Positions 37,150 through 47,791 of a DNA stretch of 64,000 bases are shown in pieces. This DNA is from Adineta steineri (Eukaryota; Rotifera; Eurotatoria; Adinetida; Adinetidae), in the NCBI GenBank assembly GCA_905250115.1, contig CAJNOI010000176.1, positions 1-64,000 on the forward strand, in the 5' to 3' direction. Numbering within the stretch: the first letter of the stretch is position 1; every line of letters starts with the position of its first letter. The notes beneath the pieces are model-generated. The model searched no databases, was not told where the DNA came from, and saw only the letters and a program-made list of their open reading frames with translations. A program made the translations under genes and the position numbers.

Positions 37150-37193
37150 CTTGAGGATGAGTGTAGGTAGTAGTTGAACACGACACCCACACC
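37150..37193. repeat. TG-rich inverted repeat between convergent genes
   Basis: CTTGAGGATGAGTGTAGG faces ACACCCACACC. It lies between the 3' ends of the two-TM gene (+) and the F-box gene (-), a typical position for this hairpin family. Confidence 0.45.
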
Positions 37194-37332
37194 TTTATCG
37201 GAGATGTACTTTGCATGTTATTAAATTTATTCTTTTTCATTTTGATAATTTTATTTCAATAGAATAAGAGTAGAATATGACATGAAAATGATGTGTAAGC
37301 TAAATAACGATATGTGTCATTCAAAGATACAA

Positions 37333-38382
37333 TTATTTAGAGGAAGGACGAGAATATCGACAGCTACGAACATGATGTTGGATAAAACCATGCGAAGAAA
37401 TTATTAAACGTGACTGACATTTGTCGACATAATTGAAAAGGTCATGCATCTGAGTAATTTCTTTGAAACTACGAATAGAACGATGAAAACTCATATGTCC
37501 TTGCATATAAATGCATAAGACTAATATTTTTAATAATGGACATTGATGGCGTAAACACAATGCAATTTCTCTAAATTCAATTGTTTCAACGTTGACATAA
37601 GGTTGATCAGCAATTAGATAAAATTGTCGAAGATTTGGAAAAAGCGAGAGCAGAAAATCAAATTCGCCATTGTGAAAAAAGAATTTTTTCAATCGGCCAA
37701 GTCGAAGATATTTCATCGATGAAAAACAATAATTTTTTGTGTGAACAAATGAAGGAATAGCGTCATCACATGAAAAATCAAGATACACCAAAGAAGGACA
37801 GATCAATAAAATTGTTTCTAATGCACATCCATTTTGTTGTCGTATAGTTAATTGACGAAGATTGTGCAGGTGAACAGTCGTCGGTAGAGGAAAAATAATT
37901 GGTTTGCATTTCCCAAGATGACAAATTCTTAAACGAGAAAATTTACCACAAAATATGAGTTGAGTCAAATGAAGTGAAGTAGCTGGTAAAACTAATGTTT
38001 GTAATTGAGAACATATATCAGAACAAATAATATTTTCAATTTCCTCAGAATAATGAGGATACCACCAGTTATCTGAATCTGGATAAATTTCATATAAATA
38101 ATTACCACCGTTTATCGAATGGAATTTACAATTACAACGTATATATAGCTTATCAGGTTTCACGAGAATTTTGTTGAATGAATAGAAAAAAGAGAGTACA
38201 GAAGAATCGACATGCTCATTTATCACAAGAGCCAGATTAGATAATGATTTGAGAATTAAATTAAAACGATTATTTAATTGAGCGAACGAGAAATAAAGTT
38301 TATCAGCTGGAAAATAAATAAATATTTCCATTAAAATTTCTACAGGTAAATCTTCTAATCGAGTTATTGTTGAATAATCCAT
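37333..38382 (-). CDS. F-box protein with LRR-like C-terminus
   Basis: A single exon of 349 residues. The F-box is at residues 8-45 (LEDLPVEILMEIFIYFP, then LNNRFNLIL). The remainder has spaced Leu/Cys patterns (LRICHLGKC, LRQLTIRQQ, PSLVYLDFS, SMKYLRLGRL), as in degenerate leucine-rich repeats. Such proteins are normally substrate receptors of SCF ubiquitin ligases, with the F-box binding Skp1 and the C-terminal part binding the target. The target is unknown. The gene is convergent with the two-TM gene. Confidence 0.85.
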   Translation of the reverse strand: MDYSTITRLEDLPVEILMEIFIYFPADKLYFSFAQLNNRFNLILKSLSNLALVINEHVDSSVLSFFYSFNKILVKPDKLYIRCNCKFHSINGGNYLYEIYPDSDNWWYPHYSEEIENIICSDICSQLQTLVLPATSLHLTQLIFCGKFSRLRICHLGKCKPIIFPLPTTVHLHNLRQLTIRQQNGCALETILLICPSLVYLDFSCDDAIPSFVHTKNYCFSSMKYLRLGRLKKFFFHNGEFDFLLSLFPNLRQFYLIADQPYVNVETIEFREIALCLRHQCPLLKILVLCIYMQGHMSFHRSIRSFKEITQMHDLFNYVDKCQSRLIISSHGFIQHHVRSCRYSRPSSK

Positions 38383-38559
38383 TTGTCTTGTCTATTTTTA
38401 GACAAATTGAACATTGTCATTGCTTTTTATATATGGTTCATAAAGGTTATTGTATCTTGAATTCACCAATCCAATTAAAGCGCTATAACAAAACGGAAGA
38501 ATTAAATAAGTATTGACTGATTGTACTATCAGACAAATACATTTTTCTTAAATCAAATA

Positions 38560-38600
38560 GAATGTGGATGTGGAATATCATTTCATACTCACATTCACTA
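38560..38600. repeat. TG-rich inverted repeat
   Basis: GAATGTGGATGTGGAATATC faces TACTCACATTCAC, about 180 bp upstream of the F-box gene. It is one of the few family members at a 5' end. Confidence 0.5.
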
Positions 38601-39029
38601 ATAAAAATTATTGAATTTGAAAATGTATTTGAAATTAGTACAAAATTTCAATTGGCTTCGTTAAGATTTCTATTTAAATTTCAGTCTCTAAAGAACATCC
38701 TCATCAAAATATTCCATTTTTTTTTTAACCAATGAATGTGCATATACCGTGGATTTTAAGAGAAAGATTTTAGAAAATGTTAAATGAAGACAATTATCAT
38801 CGATTAAATTCACTTATAATGAAATAAACTTTAATCCATCGATTAAATTAGAGAGATCATTTTCTTATATAATAAATTTTAGATTTTTTTGTGAAAGAGT
38901 ATGAATGTAAATTAAAACATGAATCAAAAAATAAAATAATGATTAAGAAGAGAAGACAATGAATGAATCTATGTCTCTCTCTTAAAAATTATTTCAAATA
39001 TTTGATGATCAATAATAAGAAAAACAAGA

Positions 39030-39102
39030 TGCCTCCACGCAGGATCGAACTGCGGACCTCCAGTTTACTAGACTGGCGCTCTACCACTGAGCCATAGAGG
39101 CA
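39030..39102 (-). tRNA. tRNA-Thr (AGT)
   Basis: A 73-nt cloverleaf on the minus strand. The acceptor stem TGCCTCT pairs with AGAGGCA. The A box TGGCTCAGTGG and B box GTTCGATCC are intact. The anticodon loop CTAGTAA gives anticodon AGT between CCAGT and ACTGG arms. No CCA is encoded and no intron is present, and a TTTTT Pol III terminator follows about 8 nt downstream. Confidence 0.95.
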
Positions 39103-39608
39103 CATTAAACTCAATTTTTGTTTTTTGACTAAATCTGTTCATTATATCAAATGAGTTTGATTTCTTTACATGAATAAATTACAGGTAAGAGTAAACATTT
39201 ACATATAGAATGACAAAAAAAATTAAATTTTTCGATAATTTAAAATTAGACGCTTATTCAGTGATTATTCGAACGATTATATTTTTTCATTTGAAAATTT
39301 CACAAATACGGATGTGGATGTAAAAAAAAGAGCTCGCTGTGAATCTTTCTGATTATCGATTCATTGGAACAAAATAATTATTGATCATTTATTGTCGTTT
39401 GTAAGTGATAATATGAGAATCTTCACGCATAGCATCATTTTCCAATAGTTAATGCAATCTGTATTACATACATTTAGCTATAACATTGTTAGAAACCTGA
39501 ACAGATTGCTCCGTTTGTTTTATTACCGTTTAAAATACTTCTACAATAACAAAATTTTTAAAGAATTTTATAAATTAAAAATACATGTTTAATGTATAAA
39601 ATTTATTT
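39103..39608. other. AT-rich intergenic DNA
   Basis: No gene, RNA or clear repeat was seen apart from a lone GGATGTGGATG word near 39308. Confidence 0.4.
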
Positions 39609-41096
39609 TTAATTAAAGTGAAAAATTTGCACTCTTGCATTCCATTGATCAACAACGTATAAATGTCCTTCATCATCTAATAATAAACCCATAGGACGAT
39701 TGAGTTGATTAGATTCTTCTCCTTGTTCATTACCACCGATAATAACAAATCCTTCTGTAGCATCTTTTGGCCATTGCATTATCCGATGATTGGTATAGTC
39801 AGCTATATAGATACTACCCGATTGATCGACTACTATTCCTTGAGGATTTGACAATTGCGCACGACTATTTCCTTTTCCCTGGCCACCAGCAACAACAATG
39901 CCTTCTTTTGCGCCTTGCATCCATTTCATTATCCGATGATTATTCCAATCTGATACATAAACTGAATTATCATCATCAATAGCAACGAACGTAGGATTAT
40001 CTAATTGATTAAGTTTATCTCCTTTTCCATTTCCACCAGCTACTAATGTTCCATTGGTATCATTCATTTTCCATCGCCTAACTTCATGTTTTTCTCTATC
40101 AGAAATATATAAATATCCATTATTATCCATAGTTAATCTTGAACAATCAATATCTGAAATAATAGTATGTCCACTTGTACCATTTTGACGAGACCATCTT
40201 ACTACTCGTCGATTACCTTGATCACAAATAATAAGATTCTTTCCTTCTTTATCAATAACAACATCTACTGCACGATTTAACTGATTCATTTTCGTTCCAG
40301 GTCCATGTCCACCAGCTACTATTTTCCCCTTAGTTGCACCATATTTCCATTCCATAATACGATAATTTTCAGTATCAGCAATATAAATTGTTTGTTCACT
40401 ATCCATACAAATACCAACTGGACGAAACAATTGATTTAAATCATTCCCTACTCCTTTTCCTCCAGCAATTGTCACACCATCTTGTGCCCATAAACTATTA
40501 CAAGTATCTGAATCTAATACTGATGATTCTAAAATCAAGAAATATATATATTCCATATAAACTATAAAATTTATTTACCTGGTACATGAATAGATATTTT
40601 ACTAATCAATGAATTTGATTCTTCTTGTTGTAATGCAATTTTTGATGATTCAGTAAGTCCTTTTGTTAATCGATTAAGTTCTGTTTGACATTCATGTATA
40701 TGTATTTCATTAAAATCATTTTCTTGACGCATATGCCTTAATTGATCAGTTAATTTATTTAATTTTTTTTTCCATTTCATGAAAATATTCATTTAAACTT
40801 TCAATTAATAATTCTCTTGTTTCTTCTGCTGTTTGTCGAATAATTTCAATTGAATTTTGTTCCCATTGATTGATTTCTTGAAATAAACGATGATCATTTA
40901 ATTGTTGAACATTATCTGTAAGTGATTGACGAAATATATCACGATTGAGTTCAATTTCATCAAATTGTTTACTTAATTCTTGTTGATGATCACCTAAATG
41001 TTTATAACAAAATTCTTCGGAACATCCAACACATTTGTATGTAACTTTTTCTTTATTACAAATAGTACAATGTGTTTTACCAATTGATGTAGCCAT
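39609..41096 (-). CDS. B-box / coiled-coil / NHL-repeat protein with frame break, gene 1
   Basis: Exon 1 (40579..41096) starts MATSIGKTHCTICNKEKV, a B-box-type zinc finger (C-x2-C-x9-C-x2-C then H-x2-H), followed by a coiled coil. Exon 2 (39609..40528, joined at phase 1) holds an NHL beta-propeller with AGGxGxGxxxNQL / IYIADxxNHRIMxW blades. It is TRIM-NHL-like but lacks a RING. The frame breaks at a run of nine A (plus-strand T run 40763-40771): the zero frame stops four codons later at TAA, while a +1 shift continues the coiled coil and enters the propeller. The second gene of this type shows the same break. It may be programmed slippage, an assembly error or a pseudogene. Confidence 0.75.
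40763..40771 (-). promoter_or_regulatory. Candidate frameshift/slippage site (A9)
   Basis: GAAATGG then nine A then TTAAATAA. Losing one A, or a +1 slip, restores the coiled-coil frame. The equivalent place in the paralogue has eight A and needs the same correction. Confidence 0.45.
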
Positions 41097-41605
41097 GTGA
41101 TTAAAAAAGAAATATTTTTCTTAATGTATGTCTCTCATTTTCTTTTCTTTTTGTTTACATTCATAAATACCATCGTAAAATTCAGTAATAACTGAAAAGA
41201 ATGAGAAAAAAAAGCAACAACAATCTTATTTCGATATTTTAATAGTTCTTCTAAACAAATGATTAGAAGAATGATTATATTATTTAAAAAATGAATTCAT
41301 CACTGTCATCTATTTGAACTATGCACTATCAATAAATACTGCAAGAAGAATTTTTTTTATTTTGAATTAATTGTTTTTATAAGTGCAAAGAAAAAATAAT
41401 TTGTAATAGTACATTCTTTTTTTGTCACACGTAAAATAAAAAAAAAAAGAAATGTTGTTCTTTAAGAAAAGTATACAAATGTGAGTATAAGAAAGAATAC
41501 ATGAAGAAAAAAAAATTAAATTTAAACACACAGAGTGATAAAACTATGGATAGCAACCTAAATAAAAATTGTCTGATTTGTTTCGAATAAAATAAAAAGA
41601 TTATA
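41097..41605. other. AT-rich intergenic DNA
   Basis: A/T homopolymer-rich spacer holding the 5' side of the B-box/NHL gene and the 3' side of the FG-GAP gene. Nothing else was recognised. Confidence 0.4.
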
Positions 41606-43721
41606 TTATTGACAATTGTTTAAAATAATGCCAACGGTGGAATCTACTTGATTTACAACAGCAATATCTTGTCGACCATCACCATTGAAATCATTAACAC
41701 AAAGTCCAAATGGATATTGACCAGTAGAATAAATAGTTCCCGATGCAAAATTTCCACCACTAACACCTAAAAATAGACTTACATCATCATCGCCCGTATT
41801 GGCAGTAACAATATCTTGTCGATTATCACCATTGAAATCACTAACTACGATTGACCATGGACCATCATCAGTTGAATACTGTGTTTGTCTTGCAAAAGAT
41901 CCATTACCGTTACCAAAAAGAATACTAACTCCATTATTATCTCGATCAGTAAGAGCAATATCTGTTCGGCCATCTTGGTCAAAATCACCGACAGCCACTC
42001 CCCAAGCATTAAAACCAGTTGAAATTATTATTTGATTTGCAAATGCTCCATTGCCAGCTCCAAGAAGTATACTTATAGTCCCATTGCCAGCATTGGTAAC
42101 AACAATATCTTGATGTTTATCATTATTAAAATCTGCAAGAGCGATGCCAACAGGAAAGAAACCAACCGCAAATGTTTTTTGTACTAAAAAGCTTCCATTG
42201 CCATTTCCAAGATAGACACTTACGCTCTTGTTTCCAGAATTAGTGACAATAATATCAGATTTATTATCATTATTAATATCACCAACAACGACATTCCAAG
42301 GACCAGAGCCAGCAGCAAGTTCAGTTTGTGGCGTAAAACTACCATTAACAGAACCAAATAGTATACTAATGCTATTTTGACCATTGTTAGCAACGACAAT
42401 ATCTAATCGATTATCGCGATTAAAATCAGCAACTGCAATTCCGTATGGAGAACGTCCAGTTGCATATGATGTTTTTATTGTCAAAGTTCCATCCCCATTC
42501 CCATCAAATACGCTAATTGTATCATTATTAACATTAGTGACGACAAGATCTGCTCGATGATCACCATTAAAATCACCAGTAGCAATCATTTGTGGAGTTA
42601 CACCGGCGGAATATGAAACCATCGGTGCAAATGAAAATGAGCATGCTTCTAAATGAAAATATACTTTAATAAACAGATAATTATCTATTGAATACTTACT
42701 AGTGGTTGTGCTAGGTCCACCAGTTGTAGTCTCGGAATGGACTGAAAAGCAAGAGAAGAAAAAAAACTATGAGTTAGAATTAGTGACAATGATACTGCAT
42801 ATTTTACTTGTTGTTGTTGGTACTTTAGTGGTATTTGTAGCCTTCGGAATTGTTGTTGATACTGCTTTAGTGGTATTTATGGTCTTCGGAGTTGTTGTTG
42901 ATGCTTTAGTTGTATTTGTAGGCTTCTGAGTTATTGTAGCACCTGAATTAAGAACGGATAAGTTAGCCACAAAATAAATAGATTTTAAAAAGAAAATATA
43001 ATGAAATCATATTTACTCTTTGTTGTAGATTTAGCTGTGCTTGTTGTAGGTACTATAAAAAGATAGAAATAACTTATTCAAGATCAACTAATTATTTTTG
43101 TTCTAGTCATTTTAAAAGTTACAAGACAAAATTACTTACCTGGAGCTGTTGTATGTAATGTTGTAGCTATTTTGAGAGAAAATAACAAATAAAACTAAAA
43201 TATTTATTAGAATATTTTTTTTTTACTTGAAACAATTTTTGGTGGACAAATTTGTTTGTTTGCCATAGCTAATGGATAACATATTGGTTCACCACATCGT
43301 GTACTATTCACACAGATTGTACTCTCGATTGAACAAGTGACATTATCCATATTACATCGTACAAAACTTGCACAGGAGAAAATAGCTGAAGCACATATTC
43401 CTACGTTCGAATGGGATGTTAATGAAAAACAATCGCAATCAAGATTCGATGAACATGATATTCGTTGAGAATTACATGCAGTAAAATTACATGTTGCTGT
43501 AGTTGTTGAGTTAACTAAGACATAAATAATAAGAAAATAGAGAAAAAAAAAAGAATAGTCATTATTATTAATTACTAATCTGTTGTTGTTGTTCTGATGT
43601 GTTTCTATCGTTGAAGACGTAGGAAAAAAGTATATAATATGTAGAACTTGATAATTAATACTTACACTAAAAGTAGCACATAGAATAAAAAGATGAAGCT
43701 TGAACCCAAAAATTTCGCCAT
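41606..43721 (-). CDS. Secreted FG-GAP/VCBS propeller protein with mucin-like linker
   Basis: Exons on the minus strand: signal peptide about 43666..43721 (MAKFLGSSFIFLFYVLLL), Cys-rich domain 43227..43514 (CNFTACNSQRISC through CPPKIV), four Thr-rich mini-exons 43140..43166, 43017..43052, 42808..42942 and 42700..42741, and the large exon 41606..42648. The mini-exons and the large exon join in phase 1. The large exon has seven FG-GAP blades with Ca-binding-like DFNGDxRxD motifs, giving a complete seven-bladed propeller like those in integrins and bacterial VCBS proteins. The first junction (43514/43666) does not keep frame with the splice sites I can see, so that boundary is uncertain. Probably an extracellular adhesion or recognition protein; the propeller exon could be of bacterial origin. 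Confidence 0.75.
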
Positions 43722-44925
43722 TGTGTAACACAATAGTATGAATTATTAAGTGACGAATATTCTTCTTTTATTATTTTTCGTTACGTTTATTATTGAAGCG
43801 TTGTGAAATAATCGAACGAGAGGCAACCAATTTTATAGTTACAAACTAAAATAATTCTTTTCGTATTTTTGTGAAAAAACAACATGAATGCACTTTTTTT
43901 AATGTGTATAGGTCGTCAACTGAGATTGTAAGTGTGTTTGTGAAGAGAAAAAAAATCATTCAAATATCACAACTTTACTGAATTTTATTTTCAATGGATG
44001 AAAAAAGAAAGAAAAGGACAACGAGCAAGCCATTACTACTTTCTTACTAATAAAACAAAAACACTGGTGCTGGTAGTTATTTGTAATAAAATAATTTTGC
44101 CTAACAAGACAACTGTAAAGCTTGAAATTTTCAATTCATATTTGTTTTTTGATGTGACATAACTCTAGACTATGAAATTAGATTATCTATCATCTCTTTA
44201 TGATGAAACAAGATATGTAAAATAAATGCGATTGTTCCCGTAGAAGCAACAGAAATAATAAAAACAAATCTTGTCATTGATTTTATTATATTTCTCTTTT
44301 ATTTGATTTTTTACTGGTTTCAAAAGCAAGAAAACGAGAGAGAATGAAATCAATATACTCAAGTTTAATAGTCTACAAGTAACGCGTGGCAAACGCTGCT
44401 AAGCTCTCTACTGAAAGTCGATTTTTGTCATCAGGATTTGGTACATATATGCATTAGAAATAATTCAAATACTTTCGTTTGTCGAATGAGATATCTTGGT
44501 GAAAGAAGTCTTTTCAAACTTTCCTGCTTTATACAAGGCTTCACTGTACAGAATATGTCACTAAGACAATAGCAACAGTGGAGTTTAAATTTAGAGCTGA
44601 CTTTGCTGATCGTTTAACTGGAGTTGGGTGTGGGTGTGCATATAAGTATAAGATGAAAACAATAGTCGTATTCCCACAATCATTCTCCTTCTAATTATTA
44701 GCTTGGATCACAATAAATACAAAAATTAGTAGATTTGAAGGTTTTTTTTATTATGCTTGAATAATTACAGAAATGAATATAAAAAGATTTCAAAAAGAAA
44801 CTAAACATTCAATTTAGTAAAAAGAATTCTGGATTTTGTCATATATTAAGCGGGGATAAGTATTAAAATTACTTATTAATGCCAAATTGTAATTTGTGTT
44901 TAACAAGCATCATACACTAGCCTTT
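43722..44925. other. Intergenic, AT-rich
   Basis: No gene was found. It contains one TG-rich hairpin (44622-44683). The part near 44390-44600 is slightly less AT-rich but has no supported frame. Confidence 0.4.
44622..44683. repeat. TG-rich inverted repeat
   Basis: GTTGGGTGTGGGTGTGCAT faces a weak TATTCCCACAATC arm, about 240 bp past the stop of the small Cys-rich gene. Confidence 0.45.
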
Positions 44926-45060
44926 TTATGCGTGCTGGCTAATATGATGAGTACATTCGCAAGTACCTTGTGTCCATGGTCTATAGTCCTGACAACCACA
45001 GTTTCTGCACGGCCGTTTACCCTCAACACCGCATTCCGTTTCTGAAACTTCTTCGACCAT
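44926..45060 (-). CDS. Small Cys-rich (zinc-knuckle-like) protein, 44 aa
   Basis: A single short frame, MVEEVSETECGVEGKRPC followed by RNCGCQDYRPWTQGTCECTH. Six Cys in close C-x2-C-x-C and C-x-C spacing with His suggest a metal-binding mini-protein. The coding stretch is clearly less AT-rich than its surroundings and has a clean ATG and stop. There is no signal peptide, so it is probably intracellular. The family is not recognised. It is easily missed because of its length. Confidence 0.55.
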   Translation of the reverse strand: MVEEVSETECGVEGKRPCRNCGCQDYRPWTQGTCECTHHISQHA

Positions 45061-45300
45061 TTGTTATTGTTGCTTTTTTTTTCTTTTATTCTAAAAAACA
45101 GATTAACTAGCTTTTCTCATTCATGTCAGCTTCTTAAATAGGCATGAGAGAGAGACAAAAGAAAAAGAAACCCTAAAAGGTGAGTGGGGAAAAATCCAAT
45201 TGAAAAGAGAACAACGAATATTCCGCGAAAAGTATGTTTCTTCGAGCATAGCAACGCTTTACTACGCAGAAGACAAAACGGGAAGAATAAAAAGAGAAGG

Positions 45301-45472
45301 TTGTGGATGAATGCGGGTGTGGGTGTGAAAGAATGTGGGTGCGGGTGTAGATGAATGTGAGTGTGAATGATTGTGGGTGTAAAAGGATGTGGATGTAAAA
45401 GAATGTGGGTGTGGGTGTGGATGTAGGTTTGATTACTCTTTTTATCGAAATATACACTCACCCACATCCAAC
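45301..45472. repeat. GTGTGGGTGTGGATGAAT-type minisatellite ending in a hairpin
   Basis: About nine imperfect units of GAATGTGGGTGTGGGTGTG-like sequence run to 45429, followed by a spacer and the complementary arm ACACTCACCCACATCC. It looks like an expanded version of the TG-rich hairpin found elsewhere in the window. Open frames across it (His-Pro-Thr repeats) are by-products of the repeat. Confidence 0.75.
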
Positions 45473-45928
45473 TTGATTCGTGTTGAAGAAAAAAATAATT
45501 GAAAAATGAAAATTTGATTAAAAAGTATTCGTCATCGACAAACTTTTGATTTCATCGACATAGAATAAAGAAAAATATGACGAACTATTTTCTTTTATTA
45601 TATATTCAATTAAAAGTCTTATAAAGCAATGAAAATAATTATTTTGAAATATTTCAATTGTAAACAAAACTTTTAATAAGAATATCGAATAACAAAAAAT
45701 CAATAGAAATTATCCTTCTTGTCTCAATCTTTTTTTAAAGAACGATATCTACTTATTCTTCTCTTATCAAATATCAATTCTCGTATAAATATCGTTGTAC
45801 AGAAAAATTCATTTGAATACGAAATCTATAGATTACAAAGAATTAAATATGGACTTACAATTGATTGGTTTAAAAATGAACAAGAATATCTATACACATA
45901 TCGATCTTTCTATTCTCTTTCGTGCAAC

Positions 45929-47364
45929 ATGACACATAGTAAATCAGTATGTTTTATATGTAATGATGAAACAAAGAAAATAACATATCTTTGTAAAGGA
46001 TGTTCAAGTGAATATTGCTACGAACATTTAGGAGAACACCGTCATGAATTAAATCAAGATTTTGAAATTCTGACTAATAATTATAATCAATTTCAACAGA
46101 GAATTAATGAACAAAAACAAAATCCACAAAATTCTTCTTTAATTGAAAAAATAAATCAATGGGAAAATGAATCAATTGAAAAAATTCAACAAATAGCAAA
46201 AGAATGTCGAAAAATGGTAATTAAATATACAAAAATACTTACAAATGATATCGGAAAAAAAATTTCTTGAATTAATTCAACAATTAAAACAAATTCGAAA
46301 AGAAAATCAATATAATGAAATAGATTTAAATCATCTTAAAAGTAAATTAACACAAATGACAGAAGAATTTATTGATCCATCAAAGATTTCTATTCAAGAA
46401 GATTCTCAAAAGATTTCAATCACAAAATCAATGAGTAAATTGAATAAAATTACAGTAAAATAATTTTTATTTATATTTAGAATCAATTTATCAGAAATGG
46501 AAACAATATGGAATTACAATAGTGGATGGTGAATTACATGAACTTTCATGTCCTCAAGGATTTTTTATCGATGAAAAGAACAGTTTATTTATTACTAATT
46601 ATGATCGTGATTATATTTTAGAATGGAAATTGAATGAAAAAATAGAAAATATCATTGCAAGAGATCGAGCAGAGAATATCAAAGATGCTTTATGTTATCC
46701 AACTGATGTTATTCTTGATAAACAAAATTGTTCATTGATTATCGCTGATTATGGAAATAGAAGAGTTATTCGATATTTTTATAAAGAGCAATTAGACAAA
46801 CAAACTATCATTGATGATATTGATTGTTATGGACTAGCTATGGATAAATATGGATTTCTTTATATATCTGATTGGAAGAAAAATGAAGTGAGACGATGGA
46901 GACAAGGAGAACAAAATGGTATTGTCGTAGCAGGTGGAAATGGAAAAGATGATCGTCTTAATCAATTGAATCGTCCTACGTTTATCTTTGTTGATGATGA
47001 ACAATCTATTTATATATCTGATAGTGATAATCATCGTGTAATGAAATGGAAAAAAGATGCAAAAGAAGGTGTAATTGTTGCGGGCGGAAATGGTTCAGGT
47101 GATGGTCTCCATCAGTTATCTTCACCACAAGGTGTTGCTGTTGATTCTTGTGGACATATTTATGTTGTTGATTATGATAATAATCGATTGATGCAATGGT
47201 ACGAAGGAGACAATGAAGGTACAATTATAATTGGTGAAGATGGTGGAGGAAATGAATCACATCAATTAGATGAACCTCGTGGTTTAGCATTTGATCTGGA
47301 TGGAAATATTTATATAGGTGATACTGGAAATGATCGAATTCAAAAATTTGAAAGAATTTGTTAA
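45929..47364 (+). CDS. B-box / coiled-coil / NHL-repeat protein with frame break, gene 2
   Basis: Exons 45929..46434 and 46481..47364 (phase 1). The ATG chosen starts MTHSKSVCFICNDE, aligned with the B-box of gene 1; longer upstream frame is available but not homologous. The B-box Cys/His ligands are present (C-x2-C, C-x2-C, H-x2-H), then a coiled coil, then an NHL propeller with blades such as IYVVDYDNNRLMQW and IYIGDTGNDRIQKF. The frame breaks at eight A (46255-46262): the zero frame ends at TGA 46268-46270, while a +1 shift continues as KFLELIQQLKQI. The donor ATGA|GTAAAT keeps frame; the donor used in gene 1 has lost one G here. Confidence 0.72.
46255..46262 (+). promoter_or_regulatory. 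Candidate frameshift/slippage site (A8)
   Basis: ATATCGG followed by eight A and TTTCTTGAATT. It sits at the coiled-coil position homologous to the A9 run of gene 1, with the same required direction of shift. Confidence 0.45.
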
Positions 47365-47657
47365 ATGAATAGAAAAATTGAATGAACATAAAGTTTTTTT
47401 TTATTATAAATAAATTTTTTATGAACAGAAAATGTGAGAGTGAAAGTGCAATTGTTATAGCTATTGTCATCTTATTCATTTCATAATCAATTAATTTTCA
47501 GTGATTGATTACTGTTAGAGACAAGCAAATTCTATTCTTTTGTCATTCAATATTATAATTGAACGAAAAATTAAATGGCAGAGAAGACTTCAAATCGTGC
47601 TTGAAAATCTAGTGGTAAAGAGAAAAATAAGATGTACTGTATAATAGCAAAATGAAT

Positions 47658-47719
47658 TCTTGAGGGTGTGGATGTGAGCGAGGGAATATCTGCGATAGAA
47701 CACACCCACCCCCAAGATA
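47658..47719. repeat. TG-rich hairpin between convergent genes
   Basis: TCTTGAGGGTGTGGATGTG faces ACACACCCACCCCCAAGAT with a spacer of about 23 bp. It is the best-formed member of the family and lies between the 3' ends of the NHL gene and the second F-box gene. Confidence 0.75.
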
Positions 47720-47791
47720 TGCCAGTTTTTTTTCAATAGAAGGAAAATAACGATTTATTGAAAAACAAAATACTTTATCATCTATTAAATT

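Noticed and set aside
45126..45467. Open frames rich in His-Pro-Thr and Tyr-Thr-His
   Set aside because: They translate the GTGTGG minisatellite in different registers and are not proteins.
45301..45472. Telomere or internal telomere array (TGTGGG)n
   Set aside because: Units are irregular, interrupted by GAATGA words and end in a complementary arm; genes continue on both sides, so this is not a chromosome end.
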